This document shows, piece after piece, positions 20,683 through 30,400 of a stretch of DNA of 61,641 bases. The DNA comes from an uncultured Pelagibacteraceae bacterium (GTDB lineage Bacteria > Pseudomonadota > Alphaproteobacteria > Pelagibacterales > Pelagibacteraceae). The notes under the pieces were generated by a model that worked only from the letters and a program-made list of their open reading frames with translations, made no database searches and was not told where the DNA came from. A program made the translations under genes and the position numbers. Position 1 is the stretch's first letter; each line of letters opens with the position of its first letter. The stretch spans positions 1-61,641 of the forward strand of contig CABXWY010000006.1 in the NCBI GenBank assembly GCA_902515985.1, written 5' to 3'.

Positions 20683-21798
20683 CTATTTGTTAGATATAAA
20701 AGTTAAAAAATTTAAGTATTTACTAACCTGTTTTGAAATTAAAAATCGATTAAGTTTTTTATGAGCATTTCTTGTTGAAATAAGTATTTGATTATAATTT
20801 TTAATTGTGCTCGAAATTTTTCTACTTAAATTTTTTGCGTTACTTGATTGAATAAAAAACTGATATTTTTTTGACAAAATATCTTCAGCACCGCTGCATT
20901 TAGTTGTCAAAGAGGGTAAACTATAATTTAAAGCATCAATTAAAGTATTTGGTAGACCTTCATATAAAGAGGGAAAAACTAACAATTTACTTGTTAAATA
21001 ATATTTACCAACATTAGTTTGCCAATCCTTGAAAATGACTTGGTTTTGAAGATTTAAATTTATAACTAAATTTTTTAATTTATTTTTATCTCCACCGCGA
21101 CCTACTAATATTAATTTAAAATCTTTGTGTGACTCTAAAAAAATCTTAAACGCTTTTATTATCAAAGATTGATTTTTTTGTTTACAAAATCTTCCAACTG
21201 ATAAAATAACATTTTGTCTTTTTCTTTTTTTAAACTTTAAAATTTTGGGTAAGTAAGGATTGTAAATTAAATTAATGTTTTTCATATTAAAAGTTACTTT
21301 TTTTAAAGAATTTTTTGATTTAATTGAGTTTGTAATTATTCCATTTGAAAAGAAATAAAAAAAACTTTTTAGAAAAAGAACTATATATGCTGTAAACAAA
21401 TTATCTGCATATTTTGTTGCATCAATGGCATCTTCTGAATTTCTAATCACTATATGTTTTCTAAAAATTGAGCAAAAAATTAAAGGAATAATATGTGTTT
21501 GAAATGATAAAAACATAGTATTTTTCTTTGTACTCATAAGAACACTAATTAATATAAATATTGAACTAAGTGATGATGTAAATCTTTTTGTTAAAAATGA
21601 GTTATTTAAACTTGATACCCTGTGTAATTTTATTTTACTTGAGAAAAATTTTTTTTTATTTTTATTATCTATATTTGAAATTAAACTTATATTAATATTT
21701 TTCTTAACAGCTTCATTAGCAAAGTTTACTAAATTTATAGTAGCACCTCCCTTTTCAAATGATGGATAATAAATTACAATATTATTTGGTTTTTTCAT
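20683..21798 (-). CDS. Glycosyltransferase family 4 protein
   Basis: This is a 371-residue GT-B fold protein. The N-terminus has YYPSFEKGGATINLVNFANE, the usual acceptor-domain start with a GG loop. The C-terminal domain has SVGRFCKQKNQSLIIKAF and the donor-binding SLYEGLPNTLIDALNYSLP (E-x7-E-like) segment. It probably transfers a sugar from a nucleotide donor to a surface glycan or lipopolysaccharide. It overlaps the FkbM methyltransferase gene by 4 bases. The exact sugar cannot be told. Position and class suggest a variable surface-glycan islet. Confidence 0.88.
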   Translation of the reverse strand: MKKPNNIVIYYPSFEKGGATINLVNFANEAVKKNINISLISNIDNKNKKKFFSSKIKLHRVSSLNNSFLTKRFTSSLSSIFILISVLMSTKKNTMFLSFQTHIIPLIFCSIFRKHIVIRNSEDAIDATKYADNLFTAYIVLFLKSFFYFFSNGIITNSIKSKNSLKKVTFNMKNINLIYNPYLPKILKFKKRKRQNVILSVGRFCKQKNQSLIIKAFKIFLESHKDFKLILVGRGGDKNKLKNLVINLNLQNQVIFKDWQTNVGKYYLTSKLLVFPSLYEGLPNTLIDALNYSLPSLTTKCSGAEDILSKKYQFFIQSSNAKNLSRKISSTIKNYNQILISTRNAHKKLNRFLISKQVSKYLNFLTFISNK

Positions 21799-22628
21799 TT
21801 GAATTTTTCTGAGAGATCCTTTCTGATAAAAACAAAATTAGATAAATGAAAAATATTATTTTCTGGTCTGTTTGGATCAACACTAACTAAATTTTTACCA
21901 TAAGGTAATAATTTAAAAATATCATACTCATTTAATAGTATTGAGAATTCATACAAGTTTGTCTTTTTAAAAAGTTGATGCCAGTTTATCTCTATTTGGA
22001 TAAACTTTGGAGTGTTAAATTCAATAAATTTTTTTGCACCTTGAAGTACTTCATACTCATGTCCCTCGACATCTATTTTTAAAAAATCGACTTTTTTATC
22101 TTTGTCAAAAAAATTTAAAGAATCCAGTTTTTTAATTTCTGCCTTAAACTTTTTCATATTTTTTTCGTCTATAAATGACATTTTTTCTAATTTTTTTTCA
22201 AATGAGGCTTTTTCTGATTTTAAGTCTGCCGCAAATATAGTTTTTTCACCATTCTCATTTCCTAGTGCAATTTTTTCAATGGTCATTCTTTCACTATATT
22301 TATTTTTTAATTTTTCAAGCTCTCTGTAGGATTTATCCATGGGTTCAAAAGCGTGGACTTTTGCATTAGTGTTTTTTAAAAGTAACTCTGAATAATTTCC
22401 TATATTTGCACCTATATCTAAACAAATGTTTATTTCTCTAGATATCATATTTATAAACTTTTCTTCTCCTGTTAATTTGAAATTTCCATAATTTTTATAG
22501 CCTTTTGCATTAAGAGATAGTGACAATATAATATCATTTATAAATTGTAGATTTTTTCTCCCAAAAATAAAAATATAGAATCTTGAAAATATTTTATAAA
22601 TTTTAATAATAATGTTTTTTTTATTCAT
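21795..22628 (-). CDS. FkbM family SAM-dependent methyltransferase
   Basis: This 277-residue protein has the SAM-binding motif INICLDIGANIGNYSELLL (about residues 70-88), HAFEPMDKSYRELEKL and DFLKIDVEGHEYEVLQGAK (about 180-197). These are the standard motifs of FkbM methyltransferases, which often O-methylate sugars in surface polysaccharides. The gene begins only 23 bases after the CCA end of tRNA-Asp and has no clear ribosome-binding site. It may therefore be transcribed from the lon/tRNA promoter. It overlaps the GT4 gene by 4 bases, forming a two-gene unit. Confidence 0.88.
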   Translation of the reverse strand: MNKKNIIIKIYKIFSRFYIFIFGRKNLQFINDIILSLSLNAKGYKNYGNFKLTGEEKFINMISREINICLDIGANIGNYSELLLKNTNAKVHAFEPMDKSYRELEKLKNKYSERMTIEKIALGNENGEKTIFAADLKSEKASFEKKLEKMSFIDEKNMKKFKAEIKKLDSLNFFDKDKKVDFLKIDVEGHEYEVLQGAKKFIEFNTPKFIQIEINWHQLFKKTNLYEFSILLNEYDIFKLLPYGKNLVSVDPNRPENNIFHLSNFVFIRKDLSEKFK

Positions 22629-22651
22629 TTAAATACCAACATCATCATTAC

Positions 22652-22728
22652 TGGCGGGAGTGACGGGACTCGAACCCGCGACCTATCGCGTGACAGGCGA
22701 TCGCTCTAACCAACTGAGCTACACCCCC
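22652..22728 (-). tRNA. tRNA-Asp (anticodon GTC)
   Basis: The minus strand folds as a full cloverleaf of 77 nt. The acceptor GGGGGTG pairs with CACTCCC with one G-U, the D arm starts TAGCTCAGTTGG, the anticodon loop is CTGTCAC with anticodon GTC, and the T arm has GGGTTCGAGTCCC. The discriminator is G, as expected for tRNA-Asp, and the CCA end is encoded. Five bases separate it from tRNA-Val upstream. Confidence 0.97.
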
Positions 22729-22733
22729 GTTTT

Positions 22734-22809
22734 TGGTGGGCAGTAAAGGACTCGAACCTTTGACCCCCTCGGTGTAAACGAGATGCTCTACCAACTGAGC
22801 TAACCGCCC
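22734..22809 (-). tRNA. tRNA-Val (anticodon TAC)
   Basis: This is a 76-nt cloverleaf on the minus strand. The acceptor GGGCGGT pairs with ACTGCCC with one G-U, the D arm is TAGCTCAGTTGGTAGAGC, the anticodon loop TTTACAC carries TAC, and the T arm is AAGGTTCGAGTCCTT. The discriminator is A and CCA is encoded. It lies 49 bases after the lon stop and 5 bases before tRNA-Asp, so lon and the two tRNAs may share a transcript. Confidence 0.97.
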
Positions 22810-22858
22810 AAAGTAATGGCTACTAATACATCAACGTTATATTAAAGTAAATTATTAT

Positions 22859-25246
22859 TTATTGAATACTAGCTTGAGATTCATCTTTTTTCTTTTCAGA
22901 TGAAATTTTTTCAACCTCAACCCACTCTACTCTCTTCAACTCTTTAGTTAATGCTATTTTTAAAACATCATCTACTATTTCAACTGAAGTAATTTTAATA
23001 TCCTCTTTAACTTTCTTTGGTATATCGGTAAGATCTTTTTCATTATCTTTTGGAATTAAGACTTCCTTAATCCCTGCCCTATGTGCAGCTAACAGTTTTT
23101 CTTTTAATCCTCCAATAGGAAGAACTTGTCCAGTTATAGTAACCTCACCTGTCATGGCCAATTCTCTTCTAACAGGTATTTTGGTAATTGATGATACAAT
23201 TGAGGTAACCATAGCAATTCCGGCAGATGGACCATCTTTAGGAGTTGCTCCTTCTGGAACATGAATATGAAAATCTTTTTTTTCAAATATGGGTGGAATT
23301 ATACCAAGGTCTAAACTTTTTGATCTAACATATGATTTTGCCGCCTTTACAGACTCTTGCATTACATCACCAAGCTTGCCAGTGATTTGCATTCTACCCT
23401 TACCTGGCATATTTACAGTTTCAACTTTAAGAATTTCGCCTCCAAATTCTGTCCAGGCTAAACCAGTTACTATTCCTACTTTATCTTTATCCTCTAACTC
23501 ACCAAATTTGAATTTTTTAATTCCTAAAAAATCACTTAAATTTTTTTCATTAACTTTGACTGTTGCTTCCTCTGAATTAACAATTTTTTTTACAACTTTT
23601 CTGGAAACTTTGAATATTTCTCTCTCTAAATTCCGTACTCCAGACTCTCTTGTGTAATTTCTTATTATTTGTTTAAAAGTTCCATCTGTAAGCTGCATTT
23701 CACCATCTCTAACACCATTTTCTTTAATTGCTTTTGGTAGGAGGAATTTTTCAGCAATATTGATTTTTTCATCCTCTGTATATCCAGGTATTCTAATAAC
23801 CTCCATCCTGTCTAATAATGGAGGTAAAATATTTAGAGTGTTAGCGGTTGTTACGAACATTACGTCAGATAAATCATAATCAACCTCTAAATAGTGATCA
23901 TTAAATGAAGTGTTCTGTTCAGGGTCTAAAGCTTCTAGTAAAGCTGAAGATGGATCGCCTCTATAATCATTACCTACTTTATCAATCTCATCTAAAAGAA
24001 ATAATGGATTTTTTGTTCCTGCTTTTTTCATCATCTGAATTATTTTACCTGGCAATGAACCGATATATGTTCTTCTATGACCTCTCACTTCGGCTTCATC
24101 TCTTATACCCCCTAAAGATATTCTTACAAACTGTCTATTGGTAGCTTTTGCGATAGATTTTCCAAGTGAAGTTTTACCAACTCCCGGGGGGCCAACTAGA
24201 CATAAAATTGGGCCTTTAATTTTTTCCATTCTTTTTTGAACAGCTAAAAATTCTACAATTCTCTCTTTAACCTTATCTAAACCGAAATGATCGTCATTTA
24301 AAATTTTCAAGGCTTTGTTTAAGTCAATGTCTACTTTATCTTTTTTGTACCAAGGTAGATCTATCATCCAATCTAAATAGTTTCTAACAACTGTTGCCTC
24401 AGCTGACATGGGACTCATACTTCTTAATTTTTTTAGCTCTGACATACATTTTTTTTGAACTTCTTTTGGCATTTTTGCTTTTAGTATTGCTTTATTAAGG
24501 TTTGAAGTTTCATCCTTTCCATCTTCAATTTCACCTAACTCTTTTTGGATAGCCTTAAGCTGTTCATTTAAATAATATTCTCTTTGAGTCTTCTCCATTT
24601 GAGTTTTAACTCTACCTCTTATTCTTTTTTCAACACCTATAATGCTAGTCTCGTTATCCATGATTTTTATGACAGCATTTAATCTTTTTTTAACATCTGC
24701 AGTTTCAAAAATCTGTTGCTTCTCTGAAATTGATGTATTCAAGTGGGAAGCTATATTGTCAGCAATTTTCGAGGGAACTTTTAAATCTTTAATACTTGAA
24801 ATAGTTTCATTAGAAATTTTTTTATTAATAGAAGATAATTTTTCCAATCTTTTTAAAGCTGTTCCAGCTAATACATTTAACTCATCATTTTTATCATTTA
24901 TGTCATTAAAATATTCGTAACTGCAATTTATAAATTTTTCTTGGTCAAAAATTTCGTTTATTTTTACTCTTTTAGTTCCTTCAACTAATACTTTGACTGT
25001 TCCATCTGGTAGTTTTAATAGCTGTAAAATGTTACTTTCACATCCATAAGTAAAAATATCATTTCTTTTTGGGTCATCTACTTCTGAATTTTTTTGTGTT
25101 ACCAAAACAATTTTTTTTTCGTTTTGCATGACGGCATTAAGAGCCGATATTGATTTATCTCTTCCGACAAATAAGGGTATGACCATACTAGGAAATACTA
25201 CTATATCTCTAAGGGGTAATAAGGGTAACTTACGTTTGATATCCAT
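22859..25246 (-). CDS. lon: ATP-dependent Lon protease
   Basis: This 795-residue cytosolic AAA+ protease degrades misfolded and regulatory proteins. It has the N-terminal LON substrate domain ([20 protein letters not shown] at the start), Walker [14 protein letters not shown] (about residue 355), Walker [12 protein letters not shown], and the Ser-Lys protease domain. The Ser-Lys centre is visible as [11 protein letters not shown] with its catalytic serine, followed by [18 protein letters not shown] with the lysine. The length is normal. It follows clpX with a 62-base gap, completing the tig-clpP-clpX-lon proteostasis cluster. Confidence 0.98.
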   Translation of the reverse strand: MDIKRKLPLLPLRDIVVFPSMVIPLFVGRDKSISALNAVMQNEKKIVLVTQKNSEVDDPKRNDIFTYGCESNILQLLKLPDGTVKVLVEGTKRVKINEIFDQEKFINCSYEYFNDINDKNDELNVLAGTALKRLEKLSSINKKISNETISSIKDLKVPSKIADNIASHLNTSISEKQQIFETADVKKRLNAVIKIMDNETSIIGVEKRIRGRVKTQMEKTQREYYLNEQLKAIQKELGEIEDGKDETSNLNKAILKAKMPKEVQKKCMSELKKLRSMSPMSAEATVVRNYLDWMIDLPWYKKDKVDIDLNKALKILNDDHFGLDKVKERIVEFLAVQKRMEKIKGPILCLVGPPGVGKTSLGKSIAKATNRQFVRISLGGIRDEAEVRGHRRTYIGSLPGKIIQMMKKAGTKNPLFLLDEIDKVGNDYRGDPSSALLEALDPEQNTSFNDHYLEVDYDLSDVMFVTTANTLNILPPLLDRMEVIRIPGYTEDEKINIAEKFLLPKAIKENGVRDGEMQLTDGTFKQIIRNYTRESGVRNLEREIFKVSRKVVKKIVNSEEATVKVNEKNLSDFLGIKKFKFGELEDKDKVGIVTGLAWTEFGGEILKVETVNMPGKGRMQITGKLGDVMQESVKAAKSYVRSKSLDLGIIPPIFEKKDFHIHVPEGATPKDGPSAGIAMVTSIVSSITKIPVRRELAMTGEVTITGQVLPIGGLKEKLLAAHRAGIKEVLIPKDNEKDLTDIPKKVKEDIKITSVEIVDDVLKIALTKELKRVEWVEVEKISSEKKKDESQASIQ

Positions 25247-25308
25247 ACTATTAATATGGATATAATTATTAATTTTGCAATAGATATTTACTCTTTATTA
25301 GAAAATTA

Positions 25309-26580
25309 TTAAGCAGCTGTGGTTTTTGTGGACTTGTTTTTATTTTGTACATTTTTTGAATGTACAATAATCGGTTGTGAAAGCCCTTTAGCCGCACCTG
25401 AATCCACTATTACTTCATCAACATTTTCTAAACTTGGTAATTCGAACATTGTTTTTAATAATACATTTTCAAGAATAGATCTTAGTCCTCTTGCTCCAGT
25501 TTTTTTTAAAATTGCTTTTAATGCAATTTCTTTCACTGCATTGTCTTTAAAAATTAACTTTGCGCCTTCCAATTTAAATAGTTCTTGGTATTGTTTTATC
25601 AAAGAATTTTTTGGCTCTTGTAATATTTTAATTAAAGATTTTTCATCTAAATCTTCGAGTGTAGCTATAATTGGAAGCCTACCAATAAATTCTGGTATTA
25701 ACCCATATTTTAATAAATCTTCGGGTTCGAGTGTTTTTATTAATTCACCAGTCTTTTTTTCTTCAATACTTTTTACTTCAGCACCGAATCCAATTGTGGT
25801 TCCTTTATTTCTTTGAGAAATAATTTTGTCTAAACCAGCAAAAGCTCCTCCACATACAAATAAAATATTAGTTGTATCAACTTGTAAAAACTCTTGTTGT
25901 GGATGTTTTCTTCCTCCTTGAGGTGGTACGCTTGCAATTGTGCCTTCCATAATTTTTAATAATGCCTGCTGCACACCTTCTCCAGACACATCTCTTGTGA
26001 TAGATGGGTTTTCAGATTTTCTACTTATTTTATCAACCTCATCAATATAAACTATTCCTCTTTGCGCTTTTTCAACATTATAATCAGCTGCTTGTAATAA
26101 TTTTAAAATAATGTTCTCTACGTCTTCACCAACATAACCAGCTTCTGTTAAAGTTGTTGCGTCAGCCATTGTAAATGGAACGTCTAAAATTCTAGCTAAT
26201 GTTTGAGCTAAAAGAGTTTTCCCGCATCCAGTTGGTCCAACTAATAAAATATTTGATTTGGCCAGCTCAACATTTTTGTTAGCTTTTGACTCATAGTTTA
26301 ATCTTTTGTAATGATTATGTACTGCAACTGATAAAACTTCTTTAGCATGTTTTTGACCTATTACATAATCATCTAAAATTGAACAAATTTCTTTTGGAGA
26401 AGGCAAACCATCTTGATGTTTAACAAGTGTATCTTTGCTCTCTTCTTTAATAATGTCCATGCATAACTCTACACACTCATCACAAATGAAGACTGTAGGG
26501 CCTGCAATTAATTTTCTAACTTCGTGCTGGCTTTTTCCACAAAAAGAACAGTAAAGAATATTTTTATTAGTTGAGCTCAT
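25309..26580 (-). CDS. clpX: ATP-dependent Clp protease ATPase subunit ClpX
   Basis: This 423-residue AAA+ unfoldase feeds substrates to ClpP. The N-terminal zinc domain CSFCGKS...CDECVELC (about residues 11-40) is intact. Walker A GPTGCGKT, Walker [11 protein letters not shown] and the pore-loop GYVGEDVE follow. The IGF-type loop for ClpP docking appears as TIGFGAE. It is downstream of clpP with a 92-base gap that may hold a second promoter or an RNA processing site. Confidence 0.98.
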   Translation of the reverse strand: MSSTNKNILYCSFCGKSQHEVRKLIAGPTVFICDECVELCMDIIKEESKDTLVKHQDGLPSPKEICSILDDYVIGQKHAKEVLSVAVHNHYKRLNYESKANKNVELAKSNILLVGPTGCGKTLLAQTLARILDVPFTMADATTLTEAGYVGEDVENIILKLLQAADYNVEKAQRGIVYIDEVDKISRKSENPSITRDVSGEGVQQALLKIMEGTIASVPPQGGRKHPQQEFLQVDTTNILFVCGGAFAGLDKIISQRNKGTTIGFGAEVKSIEEKKTGELIKTLEPEDLLKYGLIPEFIGRLPIIATLEDLDEKSLIKILQEPKNSLIKQYQELFKLEGAKLIFKDNAVKEIALKAILKKTGARGLRSILENVLLKTMFELPSLENVDEVIVDSGAAKGLSQPIIVHSKNVQNKNKSTKTTAA

Positions 26581-26672
26581 AATTTTTTATATAACGAATC
26601 AATTTTAATACTTTATTACAACTAACTTTAAATAATCAAGTATAGGTTGATGCCGCAACTATATATTGTGAA

Positions 26673-27281
26673 TTACTCTCTTTTTTCTACAACTTTATCT
26701 ATTAAACCGAAGTCTTTAGCTGATTGAGGAGTCATAAAATTATCTCTTTCCAATGCAGATTTTATTTCATCAACAGATTTACCAGTATGTTTTGAATAAA
26801 TTTCATTTAGTCTTTTTTTTAATGCTAGCACTTCATTTGCGTGAATTTCTATATCTGTTGCTTGACCTTGAAATCCTGCAGATGGCTGATGAACCATGAC
26901 TCTTGCATTGGGTAATGAAAATCTCTTTCCCTTTGTTCCTGCTGCTAATAAAAAAGATCCCATCGATGCAGCCTGACCAATGCATAAAGTGGATACGTCA
27001 GGTTTGATAAACTGCATAGTATCGTAAATACCTAGCCCAGCTGTTACAAGGCCACCAGGACTATTGATATAAAAAAAAATATCTTTTTTTGGATTTTCGG
27101 ACTCCAAAAATAAAAGTTGCGCAGTTGCTAATGATGCTACCTGATCATTTATTGGACCAGTCAAAAAAATAATTCTTTCTTTGAGCAACCTAGAATAAAT
27201 ATCATAAGCTCTTTCACCACGGCTAGATTGCTCAACTACCATTGGTATAAGAGTGTTCATATGTTCATCAAATTTATTCAT
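26673..27281 (-). CDS. clpP: ATP-dependent Clp protease proteolytic subunit ClpP
   Basis: This 202-residue serine protease has its catalytic serine in [12 protein letters not shown] (Ser106) and its histidine in VMVHQPS (His131); the aspartate is expected in the following conserved helix. It assembles as a 14-mer and works with ClpX. The N-terminal [26 protein letters not shown] is the usual ClpP start, so a processed propeptide is possible. It is 32 bases downstream of tig. Confidence 0.98.
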   Translation of the reverse strand: MNKFDEHMNTLIPMVVEQSSRGERAYDIYSRLLKERIIFLTGPINDQVASLATAQLLFLESENPKKDIFFYINSPGGLVTAGLGIYDTMQFIKPDVSTLCIGQAASMGSFLLAAGTKGKRFSLPNARVMVHQPSAGFQGQATDIEIHANEVLALKKRLNEIYSKHTGKSVDEIKSALERDNFMTPQSAKDFGLIDKVVEKRE

Positions 27282-27313
27282 AAAATGATTCGTTATACTT
27301 ATACAACTTGTGA

Positions 27314-28729
27314 TTACTTTTTACTAACTTTTTTTACTTTAGTTACCTTCTTACTTGTAGATTTTGTTTTTTTATTAATTTGATCTTTGCTGGATAAAGT
27401 CTTTTCTTTTGGGTTATCATGCTCATGATCTTTCATTTGTTTTTCATTTTCTGCTTTTAAAATTTTTTCTGCTTCTTCCTTATTAATTATTTTTTTTGAA
27501 GTTTTTGCTTTTGATTTAATTAATTCTATAATTTTCTCCTCATAAATATTGCCTCTCAAACTTGCTACTGCAGATGGATTTTTTTGATAATATTCCATTA
27601 AAAATTTTTCTTGACCAGGCATCATTCTTAACTGCTTTTGTATTTCTGCTTGAATTTCATTTTCTTCGATTTTAATTTTATTAGTTTCTCCAAATTCATT
27701 AAGCACAAGTCCAACTTTAATTCTTTGTATTGCTTTATTTTCGAATTCTTTACTTTTTTTCTTTACATCTTCTGCTTTTAAACCTTCGGTTAGTACTTTT
27801 ACTTCCTGTTCAATTAAATTTTGCGGTATTTCGCTTATTTTATACTTTTCAATTTGATCTAGAATTTGTTTTTTTGACAACATATTCAAAGAGTTTTTAA
27901 ATTCTTGATTAATCTGTTTCTCCAGAAGTGATTTTAGATCATTCAAATCTTTTGCACCTAGGTTTTTAGCGAATTCATCATTGATTGAAATTTTTTCTGG
28001 GTTTTTTACAAATAATATTTTACATGAAAATTCAGCGCTTTTATTTGCAACATCTTTTTCTGGAAAATTTTCAGGAAGTTTAATAAGTATCTTTTTTTCA
28101 TCATTTTTTTTTACGCCAACTAATTGTTTGTCAAAACCTTTAATGAATAAATCTTTACCAAGTTCCAATTGTGTATTTTTACCTTCGTTACCTTTAAATT
28201 CTTTTCCCTCAACTGTTGCTTTATAATCAAAAGATACTAGGTCACCGTTCTTAGCTATTGAATTATCATTTTCTTTAAAATTTTTTTGATTTTTAGCTAT
28301 TTCATCTATTCTTTTATCAATTTCTTTTTTATCAATTTTAACCTCATACTCATCAACTTTAATATTCTCTATAGGCTTTAAATCGATTTTTGGTAATTCA
28401 GTTACTGAAATTATATATTCGAGATCTTTATCCTCTCCAAAAGTTTTAAGATCAATTTTTGGTTGTCCAGCTGGTTTTATTTTATTATCACTTAATGCTT
28501 TGGTAGTAGTTTCTTTTAAGACTTTATCTAGAACTTCTCCATATATTGCTTTTCCGAATTGTCTTTTTAATACTTCTCTAGGAACTTTTCCTGGTCTAAA
28601 ACCTTTAAGTTGTACGGTTTTAGAAACTTCCTCATATCTTTCGTTTAAATGACCATCAATAATCTTTTTTTCAATAAAGATTTTAAGATCTTTGCTTAAA
28701 CCTTTTTTATTTTGAACTGTTACTTTCAT
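27314..28729 (-). CDS. tig: Trigger factor chaperone
   Basis: This 471-residue ribosome-bound chaperone and peptidyl-prolyl isomerase has an N-terminal ribosome-binding tail containing [18 protein letters not shown] (the FRxGxxP signature, about residues 43-61). A PPIase domain follows around 150-235 ([19 protein letters not shown]), and then a helical C-terminal arm. The last 45 residues are lysine-rich low-complexity sequence. The ATG lies only 7 nt after the encoded CCA of tRNA-Leu on the same strand, which leaves no space for a normal ribosome-binding site. Confidence 0.97.
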   Translation of the reverse strand: MKVTVQNKKGLSKDLKIFIEKKIIDGHLNERYEEVSKTVQLKGFRPGKVPREVLKRQFGKAIYGEVLDKVLKETTTKALSDNKIKPAGQPKIDLKTFGEDKDLEYIISVTELPKIDLKPIENIKVDEYEVKIDKKEIDKRIDEIAKNQKNFKENDNSIAKNGDLVSFDYKATVEGKEFKGNEGKNTQLELGKDLFIKGFDKQLVGVKKNDEKKILIKLPENFPEKDVANKSAEFSCKILFVKNPEKISINDEFAKNLGAKDLNDLKSLLEKQINQEFKNSLNMLSKKQILDQIEKYKISEIPQNLIEQEVKVLTEGLKAEDVKKKSKEFENKAIQRIKVGLVLNEFGETNKIKIEENEIQAEIQKQLRMMPGQEKFLMEYYQKNPSAVASLRGNIYEEKIIELIKSKAKTSKKIINKEEAEKILKAENEKQMKDHEHDNPKEKTLSSKDQINKKTKSTSKKVTKVKKVSKK

Positions 28730-28736
28730 AATATTA

Positions 28737-28821
28737 TGGTAGGCGAGAAAGGACTCGAACCTTCACATGTTACCATATTGGTTCCTAAGACCAACGCGTC
28801 TACCAATTCCGCCACTCGCCC
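28737..28821 (-). tRNA. tRNA-Leu (anticodon TAG)
   Basis: This is an 85-nt class II tRNA with a long variable arm on the minus strand. The acceptor GGGCGAG pairs with CTCGCCT (one G-U at the end), the D arm is TGGCGGAATTGGTAGACGC, the anticodon loop CTTAGGA carries TAG between TTGGT and ACCAA, and the T arm is AAGGTTCGAGTCCTT. The discriminator A and CCA are encoded. It sits directly before tig, suggesting a tRNA-mRNA co-transcript. Confidence 0.96.
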
Positions 28822-28902
28822 GAATTATTGCTGTCTTATATATTATAGAACTAATTTGTCCAATCTGAATATTTGTGTAAAAGTATAAAAAATTTAAAAA
28901 AA

Positions 28903-29151
28903 ATGATAATTTCACCTTGTATAAGTATTTGTAAAACTGACCCTGAAACAGGATTATGTTATGGTTGCGGTAGAAATGATGAAGAAAAGAGAAAATGGAA
29001 AGACGAAAATACCTCTGAAGAATGGAAAATTAAAAATTTAGAGGAAATAAAAAGTAGGCTTTCAGGATGGCAACTGGAAAGTTTTTTAGCATCATACAAT
29101 AACAAAATAAATGAAGGCATTTCTCTTTTTAAGAAAGCTCAAAAGAAATGA
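28903..29151 (+). CDS. DUF1289 family small cysteine-motif protein
   Basis: This 82-residue protein has the DUF1289 pattern: ISPCISICKTDPETGLCYGCGRNDEE, in which the four cysteines are likely to bind a metal, followed by WKDENTSEEW. I chose the ATG at 28903 because homologues start right before the SPCI motif; an upstream TTG at 28873 would only add lysine-rich sequence. The function is not established for the family. It overlaps the next small gene by 4 bases (ATGA) and is divergent from tRNA-Leu/tig. Confidence 0.85.
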   Translation: MIISPCISICKTDPETGLCYGCGRNDEEKRKWKDENTSEEWKIKNLEEIKSRLSGWQLESFLASYNNKINEGISLFKKAQKK

Positions 29152-29312
29152 AACCAATGCATTTAGTAGTAATAGTTTATTTTGTTGGAATAATTGTTGG
29201 TGCAGTTTTTTTTAATTTGTGGGGTACTGGAAATTTAATAAAACCTCTTATAGCATTATTATGGACTGCTCTTTTTCTAATTGCAATTGTATATGTTGAT
29301 AGAAAATCTTAA
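29148..29312 (+). CDS. 54-residue small membrane protein, unknown
   Basis: An ATG overlapping the DUF1289 stop (ATGA) opens a 54-residue frame ending TAA at 29312. It has two hydrophobic stretches (about residues 4-24 and 31-50) with a short GTGNLIKP linker, so it could be a two-helix hairpin in the membrane. It also overlaps the uracil-DNA glycosylase gene by 20 bases. The tight coupling argues that it is real. I do not recognise a family. Confidence 0.65.
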   Translation: MKPMHLVVIVYFVGIIVGAVFFNLWGTGNLIKPLIALLWTALFLIAIVYVDRKS

Positions 29313-29964
29313 TCAATCGATTATTAAATGTAAAAAATGTCCGCGACTTGTTAAGTTCAGAAAAAAAATATCGTTAGAAAAAAGAAAAGAATTTATAAAC
29401 CAAACTTACTGGGGCAAACCTATTACAGGATTTGGTGATATAAAAAGTAAAATTTTATTGGTGGGACTTGCGCCAGCAGCACATGGTGGAAATAGGACGG
29501 GTCGAGTATTCACTGGAGATAAATCATCCGATTTTTTATATAAGTGTCTTCATAAAGTTAAAATTTCCAATCAACCAAATTCTACTCACTTGGATGATGG
29601 TTTAAAATTAAAAAAATCATTTATAACAACAGCCTTAAAGTGTGTTCCACCTGGAGATAAACCTTTAAAAGAAGAGCTCGATAATTGTTCTAAATTTTTT
29701 GACTCAGAGATTAATCGCTTAAAAAATCTTAAAGTTATAATAGCTTTAGGAAAAATAGGATTTGATGCATGTGTCTATTATTTTAAATCAAATTATGATT
29801 TTAAAGAAAAGATTAAATTTGGTCACGGTAAATTTTTTAAAGTACCAAAAAATATTTTATTAGTCGGTTGCTATCATCCAAGCCCAAGAAACGTAAATAC
29901 TGGAAGAATCAATGAAAATAAAATGACAAATCTATTTAAAAAAGTACTTAAATTAGTCAATTAA
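29293..29964 (+). CDS. Family 5 (UDGb-type) uracil-DNA glycosylase
   Basis: This 223-residue DNA repair enzyme removes uracil (and in some members other deaminated bases) from DNA. Motif A is GLAPAAHGGNRTGRVFTGD, diagnostic for family 5, which has no polar residue at the place of the usual catalytic Asp/Asn. Motif B is HPSPRNVNTG. Four N-terminal cysteines, including the pair CKKCPR, fit the 4Fe-4S cluster of family 4/5 enzymes. The start at the ATG 29293 is preferred over a TTG at 29281. The 3' end overlaps ybgC on the other strand by 12 bases. Confidence 0.9.
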   Translation: MLIENLNQSIIKCKKCPRLVKFRKKISLEKRKEFINQTYWGKPITGFGDIKSKILLVGLAPAAHGGNRTGRVFTGDKSSDFLYKCLHKVKISNQPNSTHLDDGLKLKKSFITTALKCVPPGDKPLKEELDNCSKFFDSEINRLKNLKVIIALGKIGFDACVYYFKSNYDFKEKIKFGHGKFFKVPKNILLVGCYHPSPRNVNTGRINENKMTNLFKKVLKLVN

Positions 29965-30348
29965 TTTTTTTAACAAATTAGGTATTCGAACAGGCTTACC
30001 TTTCTTATTCACAGCAACAAGTAATACCACTGCCTGTGAGATAATAGTTGTTTCTTTTTGAATTATTTGTTGCATTTTAAAAGAAGAATTTTTTACTTCT
30101 TTTATTGTTGAGATAATTTGAATTTCATCTTCAAATTTTGCAGGTTTTTTGTATTCAATATTACAGGATTTAACAATTATAATTATTCCCTCCTTTTCTA
30201 ATAATTCTCTATTGGATAATCCTAAAGAATAAATTGCCTCAGATCGTGCTCTTTCCAAAAATTTTAAATAATTAGCATAATAAACTACCCCACCAGCATC
30301 TGTATCTTCATAATAAATTCTGGTTGTATATTTAAACTCTTTAGACAT
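29953..30348 (-). CDS. ybgC: YbgC-type hotdog acyl-CoA thioesterase
   Basis: This 131-residue hotdog-fold protein has the signature YYEDTDAGGVVYYANYLKFLERARSE (about residues 10-35), including the catalytic aspartate. YbgC enzymes hydrolyse short-chain acyl-CoA or act on phospholipid acyl groups. In many proteobacteria ybgC leads the tol-pal operon; no tol or pal gene is next to it here, so it has been separated from that operon. Its end overlaps the convergent uracil-DNA glycosylase gene. Confidence 0.88.
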   Translation of the reverse strand: MSKEFKYTTRIYYEDTDAGGVVYYANYLKFLERARSEAIYSLGLSNRELLEKEGIIIIVKSCNIEYKKPAKFEDEIQIISTIKEVKNSSFKMQQIIQKETTIISQAVVLLVAVNKKGKPVRIPNLLKKLID

Positions 30349-30400
30349 AATCTATTACTATCAAAATAGTATTTTTTTTTATACTAATGAATTAATAAAT

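Noticed and set aside
22811-22858. A HU gene or other gene between tRNA-Val and lon
   Set aside because: Only 49 A/T-rich bases are present and no frame of useful length exists.
26640-26662. Imperfect hairpin TATAGGTTG...CAACTATA between clpP and clpX
   Set aside because: The stem is weak with a bulge and no T-run follows in either direction, so it is not called a terminator.
28873-28902. TTG start upstream of the DUF1289 gene
   Set aside because: The extra ten residues are lysine-rich filler; the ATG at 28903 fits the family start.
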